Positions 19,571 to 27,250 of a DNA stretch of 64,000 nucleotides are shown here, one piece after another. A program made the translations under genes and the position numbers. Numbering within the stretch: position 1 is the first letter of the stretch; each line of letters begins with the position of its first letter. Below the pieces are notes generated by a model. It searched no databases and had not been told where the DNA came from. It saw only the letters and a program-made list of their open reading frames with translations. The stretch comes from an uncultured Saprospiraceae bacterium (GTDB taxonomy: Bacteria; Bacteroidota; Bacteroidia; Chitinophagales; Saprospiraceae), in assembly GCA_937923485.1 (NCBI GenBank), contig CALDUE010000031.1, positions 1 through 64,000 of the forward strand. The letters run 5' to 3'.

Positions 19571-20191
19571 ATGAAGTATGCAATTATACCATTTTGCCTT
19601 CTGCTTCTACTCTCCATCGCTTGTTCGAATTCGAACCAAGTCGAAATAAAAAACGACGATGGAGTAGTGGTAGAACGCTATGAACTTAGCAAGGAAGATT
19701 CGACCATGCACGGAAGCTATGAAGCCTTCGACGAGAAAGGCCAGCTCATTGAAAAATCAAGCTACGCTAAAGGAAAACTAGACGGGGTCCGCACACTTTA
19801 CTATCCCAGCGGTGGTGTCCAATACGAAGAGACTCACCTCAATGGCGAGTTTGAGGGGATCTACAAAGCGTATTATCCTGAAGGTGAGCTGGAGTTGGAA
19901 GGTAAGTACGTCGACAATAAAATGACAGGTATTTGGACGGCCTATTATCCCAATGGGACCAAAAAAGAGGCTGTCACCTTTGTCGACAACGAGGAAAACG
20001 GCCCCTTCACAGAGTGGCATGCAAGCGGCACACTTAAGGCTGAAGGCTCTTATGCCAACGGTGATAATGAGGAAGGCGAACTCGTGCTCTATGATCTTAA
20101 TGGCAAGGTGAACAAGCGAATGTTTTGCGAAGGAGGGATTTGTAGAACCGTACCGTTGGAAACCGAAGAAACAGCATCAAATGAAGAGTAG
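19571..20191 (+). CDS. MORN-repeat lipoprotein
   Basis: The track frame opens at 19511, but the ATG at 19571 gives a textbook lipoprotein leader, MKYAIIPFCLLLLLSIACSN, with the lipidated Cys after SIA. The mature protein is a run of MORN-like repeats (HGSYEAFDEKGQ, DGVRTLYYPSGG, EGIYKAYYPEGE, TGIWTAYYPNGT, NGPFTEWHASGT), a fold often labelled YwqK-like in databases. These form elongated beta-hairpin ladders; the role in Bacteroidota envelopes is unknown. Its last 11 bases overlap the porQ start, which implies translational coupling and raises the possibility of a link to T9SS assembly (inference). Confidence 0.85.
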   Translation: MKYAIIPFCLLLLLSIACSNSNQVEIKNDDGVVVERYELSKEDSTMHGSYEAFDEKGQLIEKSSYAKGKLDGVRTLYYPSGGVQYEETHLNGEFEGIYKAYYPEGELELEGKYVDNKMTGIWTAYYPNGTKKEAVTFVDNEENGPFTEWHASGTLKAEGSYANGDNEEGELVLYDLNGKVNKRMFCEGGICRTVPLETEETASNEE

Positions 20192-21254
20192 TCTCATACT
20201 TTCCCTTATTGGGCTACTACTGTGTCTTACACTGACTGTTTCTGGACAGGTGCTTGGTGGACGGTATGCTTTTGTTTTTTTAGAGCAATCTCCTTCAGCG
20301 CAAACAGCTGGTTTGGCTGGATTTAGTTTGCGTCAGGACGGTCGTGATCCTGCGATCGCGCAGTTCAATCCAGCATTGCTTAATGCAAATACAGCTGATA
20401 TACTTCATGTAAGTCAGGACTTCTTTCCTGCAGGCGCTGGTAGGTCTATCGTGAGTTATGGTCGCCAAATTGGGGAACGAAAAATTGATGTTAGCGCCAA
20501 TCTTCACTATGCTTCTTTCGGAGAATTTGAGGGTCGTGATGCAGCTGGCATTGCAACAGGAACTTTCTCGGCTCGTGAATATGCCTTAGGAGTAAGCGCA
20601 GCACACCAATTGGCCGATCGCGTGCGCGTAGGCGCCACCGTGCAGGTGCTAGGCGGAAGCATCGAGTCTTTTAACAGTTTCGGAGCTGCCGTCAGCGCAG
20701 GCCTTACCTATATTCCTGACTCTGCAGGATTGACTGTATGGGGCATTCAAATGCGTCATGCTGGACATGTAATTGATGGATACACGGAGCAACAGGACCC
20801 GCTGCCTTTTAACATCAGCGTAGGAGTGAGTCGCAGACTTAAATACTTACCCCTTCGATTTGGGGTGCTTTATCGTCGAATTGATCGATGGAACATCTTA
20901 TTTGATGATCCAGATCGTAGAGAGTCGGATGGTTTTCTTTCTAACGAGCCTGTTGAGCGAGGCGCGACCTCTTTGTGGTTTGACAATTTCGCAAGGCACT
21001 TTTCTTTCAATGCAGAACTCTACCTCGGGAAGCAGGAAGTTATTCAGCTGCGTGCAGGGTATGACCATCAGCGTCAGCGTGAAGGGGAAGTCGAGGAGTT
21101 CCGAAGCTTGGCTGGTTTCAGCTTCGGTCTTGGTGTCAACTTGCGCAAATTCCGATTGGACTATGGGCGTACCGTGCAGCATATCGGGGGCGGAACCAAT
21201 CAGCTAGGAGTTCTGATAGATTTTAACCCAGGCACTCGCGCTCCCAAGACATGA
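20181..21254 (+). CDS. porQ: Type IX secretion system protein PorQ
   Basis: An outer-membrane beta-barrel protein of the PorQ family, 357 residues, with a signal peptide (SLILSLIGLLLCLTLTVSGQ). It has the family-typical start LGGRYAFVFLEQSPSAQTAGLAG, then DPAIAQFNPALLN and repeated amphipathic strands to a C-terminal strand (GVLIDFNPG). PorQ works with PorU, PorV and PorZ in the attachment complex that processes and anchors T9SS cargo at the cell surface. porU and porV are at the far right of this window, and at least two cargo genes (2.2 and 9.9 kb) are also present. It overlaps the MORN gene by 11 bases and the next gene by 4. Confidence 0.9.
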   Translation: MKSSLILSLIGLLLCLTLTVSGQVLGGRYAFVFLEQSPSAQTAGLAGFSLRQDGRDPAIAQFNPALLNANTADILHVSQDFFPAGAGRSIVSYGRQIGERKIDVSANLHYASFGEFEGRDAAGIATGTFSAREYALGVSAAHQLADRVRVGATVQVLGGSIESFNSFGAAVSAGLTYIPDSAGLTVWGIQMRHAGHVIDGYTEQQDPLPFNISVGVSRRLKYLPLRFGVLYRRIDRWNILFDDPDRRESDGFLSNEPVERGATSLWFDNFARHFSFNAELYLGKQEVIQLRAGYDHQRQREGEVEEFRSLAGFSFGLGVNLRKFRLDYGRTVQHIGGGTNQLGVLIDFNPGTRAPKT

Positions 21255-22231
21255 CTTCTGTAGAAAGCTTGGCGCTTGAGCGACTTGAGCAATTCAAAAT
21301 AAACGAACAGCGCTGGATCAACATGCAGAGCGGTATCGACCTGCTCGAACGGTGGTTAGAAGATCAATTGGTGTATGGATTGGCTGCGCTTGAAAGTGAT
21401 GCGGATACTCGTATTGAGGCAATCGCGGCGCAGTTGGTCGACAATCATTTGCCAGGAGCTGCTTCTTCTTTGAGAAAATTGGCTCCACTGATTGGAATCG
21501 AAAAGGAGTGGGAGCAGGCTGTTCTTAAAGAGTTTGGGTATTGGCACGTAATGGCCCGTATGTCTCGGAAGCTTAAACAGCTCTCTGACGACCAACTTGG
21601 AGGCCTTTTACTTACTCTAGGTCATCGCTTTCGCAAAACAGACATTCTCGCGTCTGATCCGCTTCCCGAGCAATATTGGACTTGTGTAGGACTCGAGGAG
21701 GGAGACGATCAAAATGTCTACTATCGGCGCACGTATTGGCGTGGTGCCATAGCAGAGCACGCAGGTGTGCAGCTCGTCTTCCAGTATGGCGCTCCTGTTC
21801 CGCTGGGTCAAACCGAAGTAGGTACTTCAAGCAAGATGACCATTCATGCGTATCCAGGAGGTTTGCCTGGCAGGCTTGAATTGCCAGATCAAATTGCGAT
21901 CAGTTCGAAAGAGGCCTGTCCGCATCATTTTGCAACGTGGCAAGCCCAACAAGATGCCAATGAGGCCATCCTTATTCGTCAGCCTTGGTCGCGATCTATA
22001 CCTGTGGCTGTCGGTCCACTTACGGTTCGTTTTGACGAAAGTCGAGAAAGCTTGCACCTGCTAGATGTAAAAGGTGAAGAGGTTATTCAGCCTTGCGGCA
22101 AAACCGACGATGCGAGTTGGACGCTTCTAAGCCTTGCGGCCAAAACCCCCGTAACAGTCTTCGGGCAATTTGAGATGGGAAACCTGATGTTACACTCAGT
22201 ATGGCTAGGAGAGCGGCTGCATGCCCTTTAG
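21251..22231 (+). CDS. SWIM-family C-terminal-region protein lacking the SWIM zinc finger
   Basis: I see a strong resemblance in pattern to the region that follows the zinc finger in bacterial SWIM proteins of the yehQ type: a GIDLLERWLEDQLVYGLAAL helix, then IAAQLVDNHLPGAASSLRKL (compare the family's ARMVDxQAPGLA), then a YYRRTYWRG segment and HAYPGGLPGRLEL. No CxCxnCxH SWIM finger exists in the protein, and the start codon overlaps porQ (ATGA), so the finger is truly absent rather than missed. Yeh-type SWIM proteins are encoded with MoxR, DUF5682 and DUF5691 proteins, which lie about 14 kb away. It may therefore be a displaced component of that system. Function unknown. Confidence 0.62.
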   Translation: MTSVESLALERLEQFKINEQRWINMQSGIDLLERWLEDQLVYGLAALESDADTRIEAIAAQLVDNHLPGAASSLRKLAPLIGIEKEWEQAVLKEFGYWHVMARMSRKLKQLSDDQLGGLLLTLGHRFRKTDILASDPLPEQYWTCVGLEEGDDQNVYYRRTYWRGAIAEHAGVQLVFQYGAPVPLGQTEVGTSSKMTIHAYPGGLPGRLELPDQIAISSKEACPHHFATWQAQQDANEAILIRQPWSRSIPVAVGPLTVRFDESRESLHLLDVKGEEVIQPCGKTDDASWTLLSLAAKTPVTVFGQFEMGNLMLHSVWLGERLHAL

Positions 22232-22397
22232 GTCAATATAGAACTGTCAGATAAGTTGTTAGAACGCTTAATACCGTTGGATCCTAATCTTAAAAGTATC
22301 CATGTCTTGATAGATTTGACTGTTCAGCGTGGCTACATATGCCGCTACTGTTTTTCGTTAACATACCAACTCGTCAAGGCGTGCTACATTTACGCCA

Positions 22398-23150
22398 ATG
22401 ATCAGCGAACAGCACAGCTTACTGTCCAATCTGAAAGCCGCGAAAGTGGCTAACGAGAAGCGCTTCGCAGTGCTGATCGATCCTGATAAACTCCGTACGA
22501 CCCGCCTTGAAGAAGTGGTAGAACGTTCAATGGATGCTGGCGTCGACTATTTCTTCATTGGAGGAAGCTTGATCGTCAACAACATGCTCGATCAGGTACT
22601 TGAAGGAATAAAGAAACGCTGCGACATACCACTTGTGCTTTTTCCAGGGAGTAGCTTCCAGTTGAGCTACCGAGCAGATGCACTCCTGTTCCTCTCATTA
22701 ATTAGTGGTCGCAACCCAGAATTGTTGATTGGCAACCATGTGATTGCAGCTCCCTATTTGAAGATAAGTCCACTGGAAATTATGTCCTGTGGATACATGC
22801 TTGTCGACGGAGGCACGCAGACAACCGTGAGTTACATGAGTAACACCACGCCGATTCCTGCCAATAAAGCAGATATCGCGATGTGTACTGCCGTTGCTGG
22901 TGAGATGCTCGGACTAAAGCTCATGTATCTCGACGCAGGCTCGGGTGCGAAGCATCCAATTCCAACAGAATTGATCGAATCGGTGAGCAGCGCAATTGAA
23001 GTTCCGTTAATTATCGGAGGTGGCATTCGTACACCTGAAAAGGCTCGAGCTAACGTAGAAGCGGGAGCAGATGTCATTGTCGTTGGCGATGCCATCGAAA
23101 GCGATCCTAACCTCATTAAAGAGCTCTCAGCAGCGGTTCACGGATGGTAA
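22398..23150 (+). CDS. Geranylgeranylglyceryl/heptaprenylglyceryl phosphate synthase family (PcrB-like)
   Basis: A 250-residue TIM-barrel prenyltransferase of the GGGPS/PcrB family. Visible motifs are FAVLIDPDK near the N-terminus, DYFFIGGSLI, the phosphate-binding PLIIGGGIRTPEKA, and ADVIVVGDAIE. The family joins a polyprenyl diphosphate to glycerol-1-phosphate to make an ether lipid precursor. In Archaea this begins membrane lipid synthesis; several Bacteroidota carry a group II version with a poorly defined role. Which prenyl length is used cannot be read here. The stop overlaps the rsgA start by 7 bases, so the two are coupled. The 166 bases upstream hold no clear promoter apart from a weak TACATTTA. 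Confidence 0.88.
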   Translation: MISEQHSLLSNLKAAKVANEKRFAVLIDPDKLRTTRLEEVVERSMDAGVDYFFIGGSLIVNNMLDQVLEGIKKRCDIPLVLFPGSSFQLSYRADALLFLSLISGRNPELLIGNHVIAAPYLKISPLEIMSCGYMLVDGGTQTTVSYMSNTTPIPANKADIAMCTAVAGEMLGLKLMYLDAGSGAKHPIPTELIESVSSAIEVPLIIGGGIRTPEKARANVEAGADVIVVGDAIESDPNLIKELSAAVHGW

Positions 23151-24103
23151 TCCGCTACGGCACTGTCACGCGCTCAACTGGATCTTGGTACGAGGTGCTT
23201 TTCGAAAATGGAGACATTTGGTCTTGCCGCGTTAAAGGCAAATTTCGCCTCGAAGGTATGCGCACGACCAATCCTATTGCCGTTGGCGACCGCGTAGGAA
23301 TTGAAGAGGACGAAGAGGGAGATGAGAATACTGGGCGCATTACAGAGTTGGTTGCAAGAACGAACTACGTACTCCGCCAAAGTCCACGTAAAAAGCACGA
23401 GGTCCATATTCTCGCGGCAAACGTTGATCTCGCTATTCTCGTCACGACGATCGTAGAGCCCATGCTGAAGCAAGGGCTCATCGACCGATTTCTATTAAGT
23501 ACCGAGCCTTACGACATTCCCACAGCGATAGTGTTTAATAAGGCAGATCTCTACAGTGAGCATGACTTGATGGTGTATGCGGCGCTAGAAGATATCTATA
23601 CTTCTATCGGCTACACTGTTCTACTCGTAAGCGCCGAGAAAGGTCATGGTATTGAGGAGCTGCGCGACATGATCAAAGACAAAACGACATTGATTGGAGG
23701 ACAGTCTGGTGTAGGTAAATCAAGCCTGCTCAATGCCGTCGCTCCAGAGCTCGCTGCTCGAGTCGGGGGCTTGAGTTATCGTTCGGGCAAAGGGGTGCAC
23801 ACGACTACCTTCGCAGAGATGCACCCACTTCCTTTCGGGGGGAGTCTCATCGATACCCCTGGCATCAAAACGCTAGGTTTTAACTTCCTTAAAGAGACGG
23901 AAGTCACCGATAATTTCCGTGAGTTCTTCGCGCTTTCGCAAAACTGTCGATTCAACAATTGTCTACACCGTGAAGAGCCCGGTTGTGCTGTCAAAAAGGC
24001 TGTCGACGCTGGAGAAGCAAGCGAATTGCGTTACATTAACTACCTAACTATCTTGCAGGAAGTAGAGGATCAGAATTATTGGGAGATACATCGGGACGTG
24101 TAG
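23144..24103 (+). CDS. rsgA: Ribosome small subunit-dependent GTPase RsgA
   Basis: A circularly permuted GTPase that matures the 30S subunit. It has an N-terminal OB fold (TGSWYEVLFENGDIWSCRVKGKFR), then G4 FNKADL, G1 GGQSGVGKSSLLNAV, G3 IDTPGIKTLGF, and a C-terminal zinc finger CRFNNCLHREEPGCAV. Length (319) is normal. The ATG lies inside the end of the GGGPS gene (ATGGTAA overlap). Its position in the same strand run as pth is compatible with translation-related expression. Confidence 0.95.
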   Translation: MVIRYGTVTRSTGSWYEVLFENGDIWSCRVKGKFRLEGMRTTNPIAVGDRVGIEEDEEGDENTGRITELVARTNYVLRQSPRKKHEVHILAANVDLAILVTTIVEPMLKQGLIDRFLLSTEPYDIPTAIVFNKADLYSEHDLMVYAALEDIYTSIGYTVLLVSAEKGHGIEELRDMIKDKTTLIGGQSGVGKSSLLNAVAPELAARVGGLSYRSGKGVHTTTFAEMHPLPFGGSLIDTPGIKTLGFNFLKETEVTDNFREFFALSQNCRFNNCLHREEPGCAVKKAVDAGEASELRYINYLTILQEVEDQNYWEIHRDV

Positions 24104-24186
24104 TTTCGTATCCAGCAATCAGCGGAGCTGATGGTCTAGCAGTCAAGCGCAGCGAAGACGATCCAGCTTCCAAAGTACCACGAAGA

Positions 24187-24351
24187 ATGAGTTACCAAAG
24201 TCGCAAACGCTACACCAGTCGTGCTGATAAGTTCAAGCAGCACATGAAGGCATACCGATTGGCTTTCATTTGTGCGTTTTTGATTTTCGTAGTCTACTTA
24301 GCGTTTAGCTGGCGAGAGCTTTATGACTATTTCCGCACCTTCTTTATGTAA
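24187..24351 (+). CDS. Small single-pass membrane protein
   Basis: The track frame (24079, TTG) overlaps the end of rsgA, but the ATG at 24187 gives a compact 54-residue protein. It has a basic N-terminus (MSYQSRKRYTSRADKFKQHMKAY) followed by one transmembrane helix (LAFICAFLIFVVYLAFSW) and a short tail. The positive-inside rule puts the N-terminus in the cytoplasm. It ends 8 bases inside the convergent flippase gene. I do not recognise the family and assign no function. Its position 83 bases after rsgA suggests it is the last gene of that transcript. Confidence 0.55.
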   Translation: MSYQSRKRYTSRADKFKQHMKAYRLAFICAFLIFVVYLAFSWRELYDYFRTFFM

Positions 24352-25849
24352 TAAGCTTACGTAACTGCTTTCTTTCGTTTATCCAGACGGCGCCAGCAAA
24401 GAGCAGTAGCCCTGCTGTACCTAGACCAAGATTGCCTAGCCAGATCATATTGCTTCCTCCCGAAATAGCCAGGTCTAAGACGCTGGTTCCTAGTTTTGGC
24501 GAAAGCTGCCAGTACGCCCCAAAAATAACCAAGGCAAGAATAGTGTAAGCCCACATCGCTTTCAGGTCATACGGAATTGGATAGTGTTTACGCCCAAGCC
24601 ACCAAGAGGCTGCCATCATCGTTAAATAGCAGGTTAGCGTTGTCCACGCACATCCGTAGAATCCATACTTAGGGATTAACAGGATGTTTAGCACAATGGT
24701 GATAGTCGCTCCCCCAAGACTGATGTAAGCGCCCATTTTAGTCTTGTCTGTCACTTTGTACCACACAGAGAAGTTGTAGTACATACCAAGACACAGGTTG
24801 GCAAGAAGTAGAATCGGGACAACGTCGCTGCCGACTCGATAGGAATCATCCTGCAAGAAGGTTTGACTGAATACGGGAAGAAAGAGCGAGACAACCAAGA
24901 AACCGAAGAGGGAGGCAATTAAGAAATAGCGGGCAAGCCGAGCATAGTTTTCTTGGGCCCCAACAGCTCCACTTTCCCTGAAGAAAAAGGGCTCCGCTCC
25001 GTAACGAAACGCTTGAGTGAAAAGGGCCAAGAGCATGGCAAGCTTATAATTCTGACCGTAGACACCAAGAAGTTCCAGCCCTTCTAGTTTGCCTCCAGGC
25101 CATAAAATAGGTAGGAGCTTGCGATCTAGCATTTCATTAATGATATAGCTAAAGCCAACGACGACGAGCGGAGATGAGAAGACGAGTAATTTCTTCAACA
25201 GCTTAAAGTCGATTTGCCACTTCATGCTTTTTAGCTCTGGCGTGAGTAACAGGAAGACCGCAGCAGAAGCTATAATATTCGCAAGGAAAATATAGGTTAT
25301 CCCAGCGAACGGAGTCGCAAGCCATTCAGGTGCGTTTGGCCACTTTGGTAGCAGATACAACCAGAAAATATTAAGTCCTAGATTAACACCGATACCAGTC
25401 AACCGAACTACCGCAAACCTCCAAGGGCGCTGCTCCATCCTCAGCTTGGCTAATGGGAGTTCAACCATTGCATCGAAAAGCAGTATCCCTCCTGCGAGGG
25501 CAAATAACCACTGATATGCTGGGTAGCCAGATACGTATCCAAGCCAAGGAGAAAGAAACAGGAGACCTCCACCAAGTAGCATTCCTATACCTGCGGTTGT
25601 GAGGAAGCTCGTTGCAAAGAGAGTTGATTGGTCTTCCGATTTATAATTCCGGAAATACGCGATGTCCAACCGAAAAGTGGCTAAAACCATTAGAAAACTG
25701 AGCAGTGCAAAAACATCCGTTTGTATCCCAGACTCGAAGGTTGTGAAAATGTCTGTGTAGAGCGGCGTCAACAAGAAATACAAACCCCTCCCCAAAATTG
25801 AGGACAGACCATAAATAGCTGTTTCTGATGCGAGTTTGCGTAGGCTCAT
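24344..25849 (-). CDS. Polysaccharide/lipopolysaccharide flippase (Wzx/MATE-like)
   Basis: A 501-residue polytopic membrane protein with about 12-14 predicted helices. It begins SLRKLASETAIYGLSSILGRGLYFLLTPLYT, the classic start of oligosaccharide flippases of the MOP superfamily. It would move an undecaprenyl-linked glycan across the inner membrane. No glycosyltransferase or wzy gene adjoins it, so the glycan is unknown. The 3' end overlaps the small membrane protein gene by 8 bases on the opposite strand. An exact copy of the 14-bp word lies in a loop near the C-terminus, read as QLSPK. Confidence 0.85.
   Translation of the reverse strand: MSLRKLASETAIYGLSSILGRGLYFLLTPLYTDIFTTFESGIQTDVFALLSFLMVLATFRLDIAYFRNYKSEDQSTLFATSFLTTAGIGMLLGGGLLFLSPWLGYVSGYPAYQWLFALAGGILLFDAMVELPLAKLRMEQRPWRFAVVRLTGIGVNLGLNIFWLYLLPKWPNAPEWLATPFAGITYIFLANIIASAAVFLLLTPELKSMKWQIDFKLLKKLLVFSSPLVVVGFSYIINEMLDRKLLPILWPGGKLEGLELLGVYGQNYKLAMLLALFTQAFRYGAEPFFFRESGAVGAQENYARLARYFLIASLFGFLVVSLFLPVFSQTFLQDDSYRVGSDVVPILLLANLCLGMYYNFSVWYKVTDKTKMGAYISLGGATITIVLNILLIPKYGFYGCAWTTLTCYLTMMAASWWLGRKHYPIPYDLKAMWAYTILALVIFGAYWQLSPKLGTSVLDLAISGGSNMIWLGNLGLGTAGLLLFAGAVWINERKQLRKLIT
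24493..24506 (+). repeat. Interspersed 14-mer, exact copy 7
   Basis: GTTTTGGCGAAAGC followed by TGCC, inside the flippase gene and read as LSPK on the minus strand. Confidence 0.95.
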
Positions 25850-26488
25850 CTAAAGGCAATGATAGTTACCTACGAGGAAGCCATTGGTCTTATTGGTTCT
25901 TTTTATGCGAATTGCAGTGACCATCCAATCATATTTGCCTGAAGGCCCCTAATTTAGGTTGTCGCTATGCAACACCTTCAGGAATTGTCTTTGGAGTAGA
26001 GCAATCAGTACGTGTGTCCTCAACCTATCGGCTGGCGAGAGGAGTAAGTTCTGTCTGCCAACAAACTGAAAATCGGTCAAACTTTTGACCATTTGTGGCA
26101 TTTTCTAGCTTGCTACACACTATACATATAATAATTGTGACTATATGGCCAGGCAGTCGTCTCAATGGAGAACTTTAAGATTGGCTCCTTCTAAAATTTG
26201 CCGGCCGTCCCTAAAATTGAAAGCAACCCTCCCATGAAATCCCTTGTTAAGAACCTTCTCGTAACGCTCTGTATCCTCAGCCTCTTTTCTATAGTCACGC
26301 TCTAGTAGATTGATTGAATGTCTCGGTAAAGCTTTTTCATTGTCCCGACTCAGGCAGGATTGAATAGCAACCTCGATCTTTAGCATTTATTAAGTAGGTT
26401 TTAACACCTTGGCGTGTGACAAACGAACCCTTTAGGCGTTCTACCATAGAATCAGAGTAAGTTTAGCCCTACTCAAAAAGATTTTATC
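25850..26488. other. 640-base intergenic region, no supported gene
   Basis: The longest non-coding stretch of the window, between the divergent flippase and lolA genes. It contains AT-rich patches around 26110-26140. A 74-codon minus-strand frame (26162-26386) has no recognisable motif, signal peptide or initiation context. It could be a decayed gene fragment, but its composition gives no support. I find no hairpin terminator, tRNA or convincing TAnnTTTG element. It may hold the lolA promoter in its last 100 bases. Confidence 0.4.
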
Positions 26489-27175
26489 ATGCGTACGCTC
26501 ACTAGAATTGTTCTTTTTGTCCTCGTAATTTTCAGTCTCGCTTCGGTGGTTTTGGCGCAAGCCCCAGCACCTTCAAAGAGCATGTCAGGAAAGGCGAAAG
26601 CCGATCTCCAAAAGCTTCGTACCAAGTATGAGTCTGGAGGTAGTCTGCAAGCGGAAGTAGCGTTAGAGATTCAATTTCCAGAATCACCTGCTGAAATCCA
26701 GTCGGGTACCATAACGCAGTCAGGCGAGCGATTCAGAGTCGAATTTGATCAGCAAGTAGTGATCTCTGATGGAGAAACGATCTGGATGTATTTGCCAGAT
26801 AACCAAGAAGTCCAGGTCTATGATGCCGAGGATAGTGCTTCAGATGGCGGCTTCATGCGTCCACAAGATTTGCTCACCATTTATGATAGCGATGGATACG
26901 AGTATGACATCGTGGGCGATATTGATGAGGAAGGGACTACACTCCGCCAGATCGAATTCAAACCAACTGACCGAGAGTCGGAAATGGCTAAGATTCGACT
27001 TACCTACGATCCTGTTACAAGCGAAATCCGTCGAGTGCGTGTTTTCAATAAGGACGGAAGCCGTTTTGCTTTGTTGTTGACTTCCGTCAAAACAGGCCAA
27101 GAAGTAGCGGATGCGACGTTTACGTTCAACGCAAAAGACTACCCAGGAGTGATTGTTGAAGACATGCGCCTGTAA
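26489..27175 (+). CDS. lolA: Outer-membrane lipoprotein carrier LolA-like protein
   Basis: Periplasmic chaperone that carries lipoproteins from the LolCDE complex to the outer membrane. A signal peptide (RIVLFVLVIFSLASVVLAQA) is followed by the LolA fold: AKADLQKLRTKYESGGSLQA, GTITQSGERFRVEF, ISDGETIWMYLPDNQEVQVYD, and a late DPVTSEIRRVRVFNKDGS strand pair. Length (228) is normal. It is monocistronic with its own terminator. A one-mismatch copy of the 14-bp word coincides with the signal-peptide end (VLAQA), which may be chance. Confidence 0.88.
   Translation: MRTLTRIVLFVLVIFSLASVVLAQAPAPSKSMSGKAKADLQKLRTKYESGGSLQAEVALEIQFPESPAEIQSGTITQSGERFRVEFDQQVVISDGETIWMYLPDNQEVQVYDAEDSASDGGFMRPQDLLTIYDSDGYEYDIVGDIDEEGTTLRQIEFKPTDRESEMAKIRLTYDPVTSEIRRVRVFNKDGSRFALLLTSVKTGQEVADATFTFNAKDYPGVIVEDMRL
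26549..26562 (+). repeat. Interspersed 14-mer, one mismatch (GTTTTGGCGCAAGC)
   Basis: A10 is replaced by C. It encodes the signal-peptide cleavage region of LolA, so selection on the protein could explain it. Confidence 0.5.
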
Positions 27176-27200
27176 GTTAGGAGGCATAAGTTTTTAAGTC

Positions 27201-27237
27201 GAGCGGGTCTAAGAATGAAGAGTTCTTAGACCCGCTC
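27201..27237 (+). terminator. Strong hairpin terminator after lolA
   Basis: GAGCGGGTCTAAGAA pairs perfectly with TTCTTAGACCCGCTC (15 bp) across a 7-base loop, followed by only a short TTAT tail. It lies 26 bases after the lolA stop and just before the GH3 start. Confidence 0.8.
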
Positions 27238-27250
27238 TTATATTGCCCCT

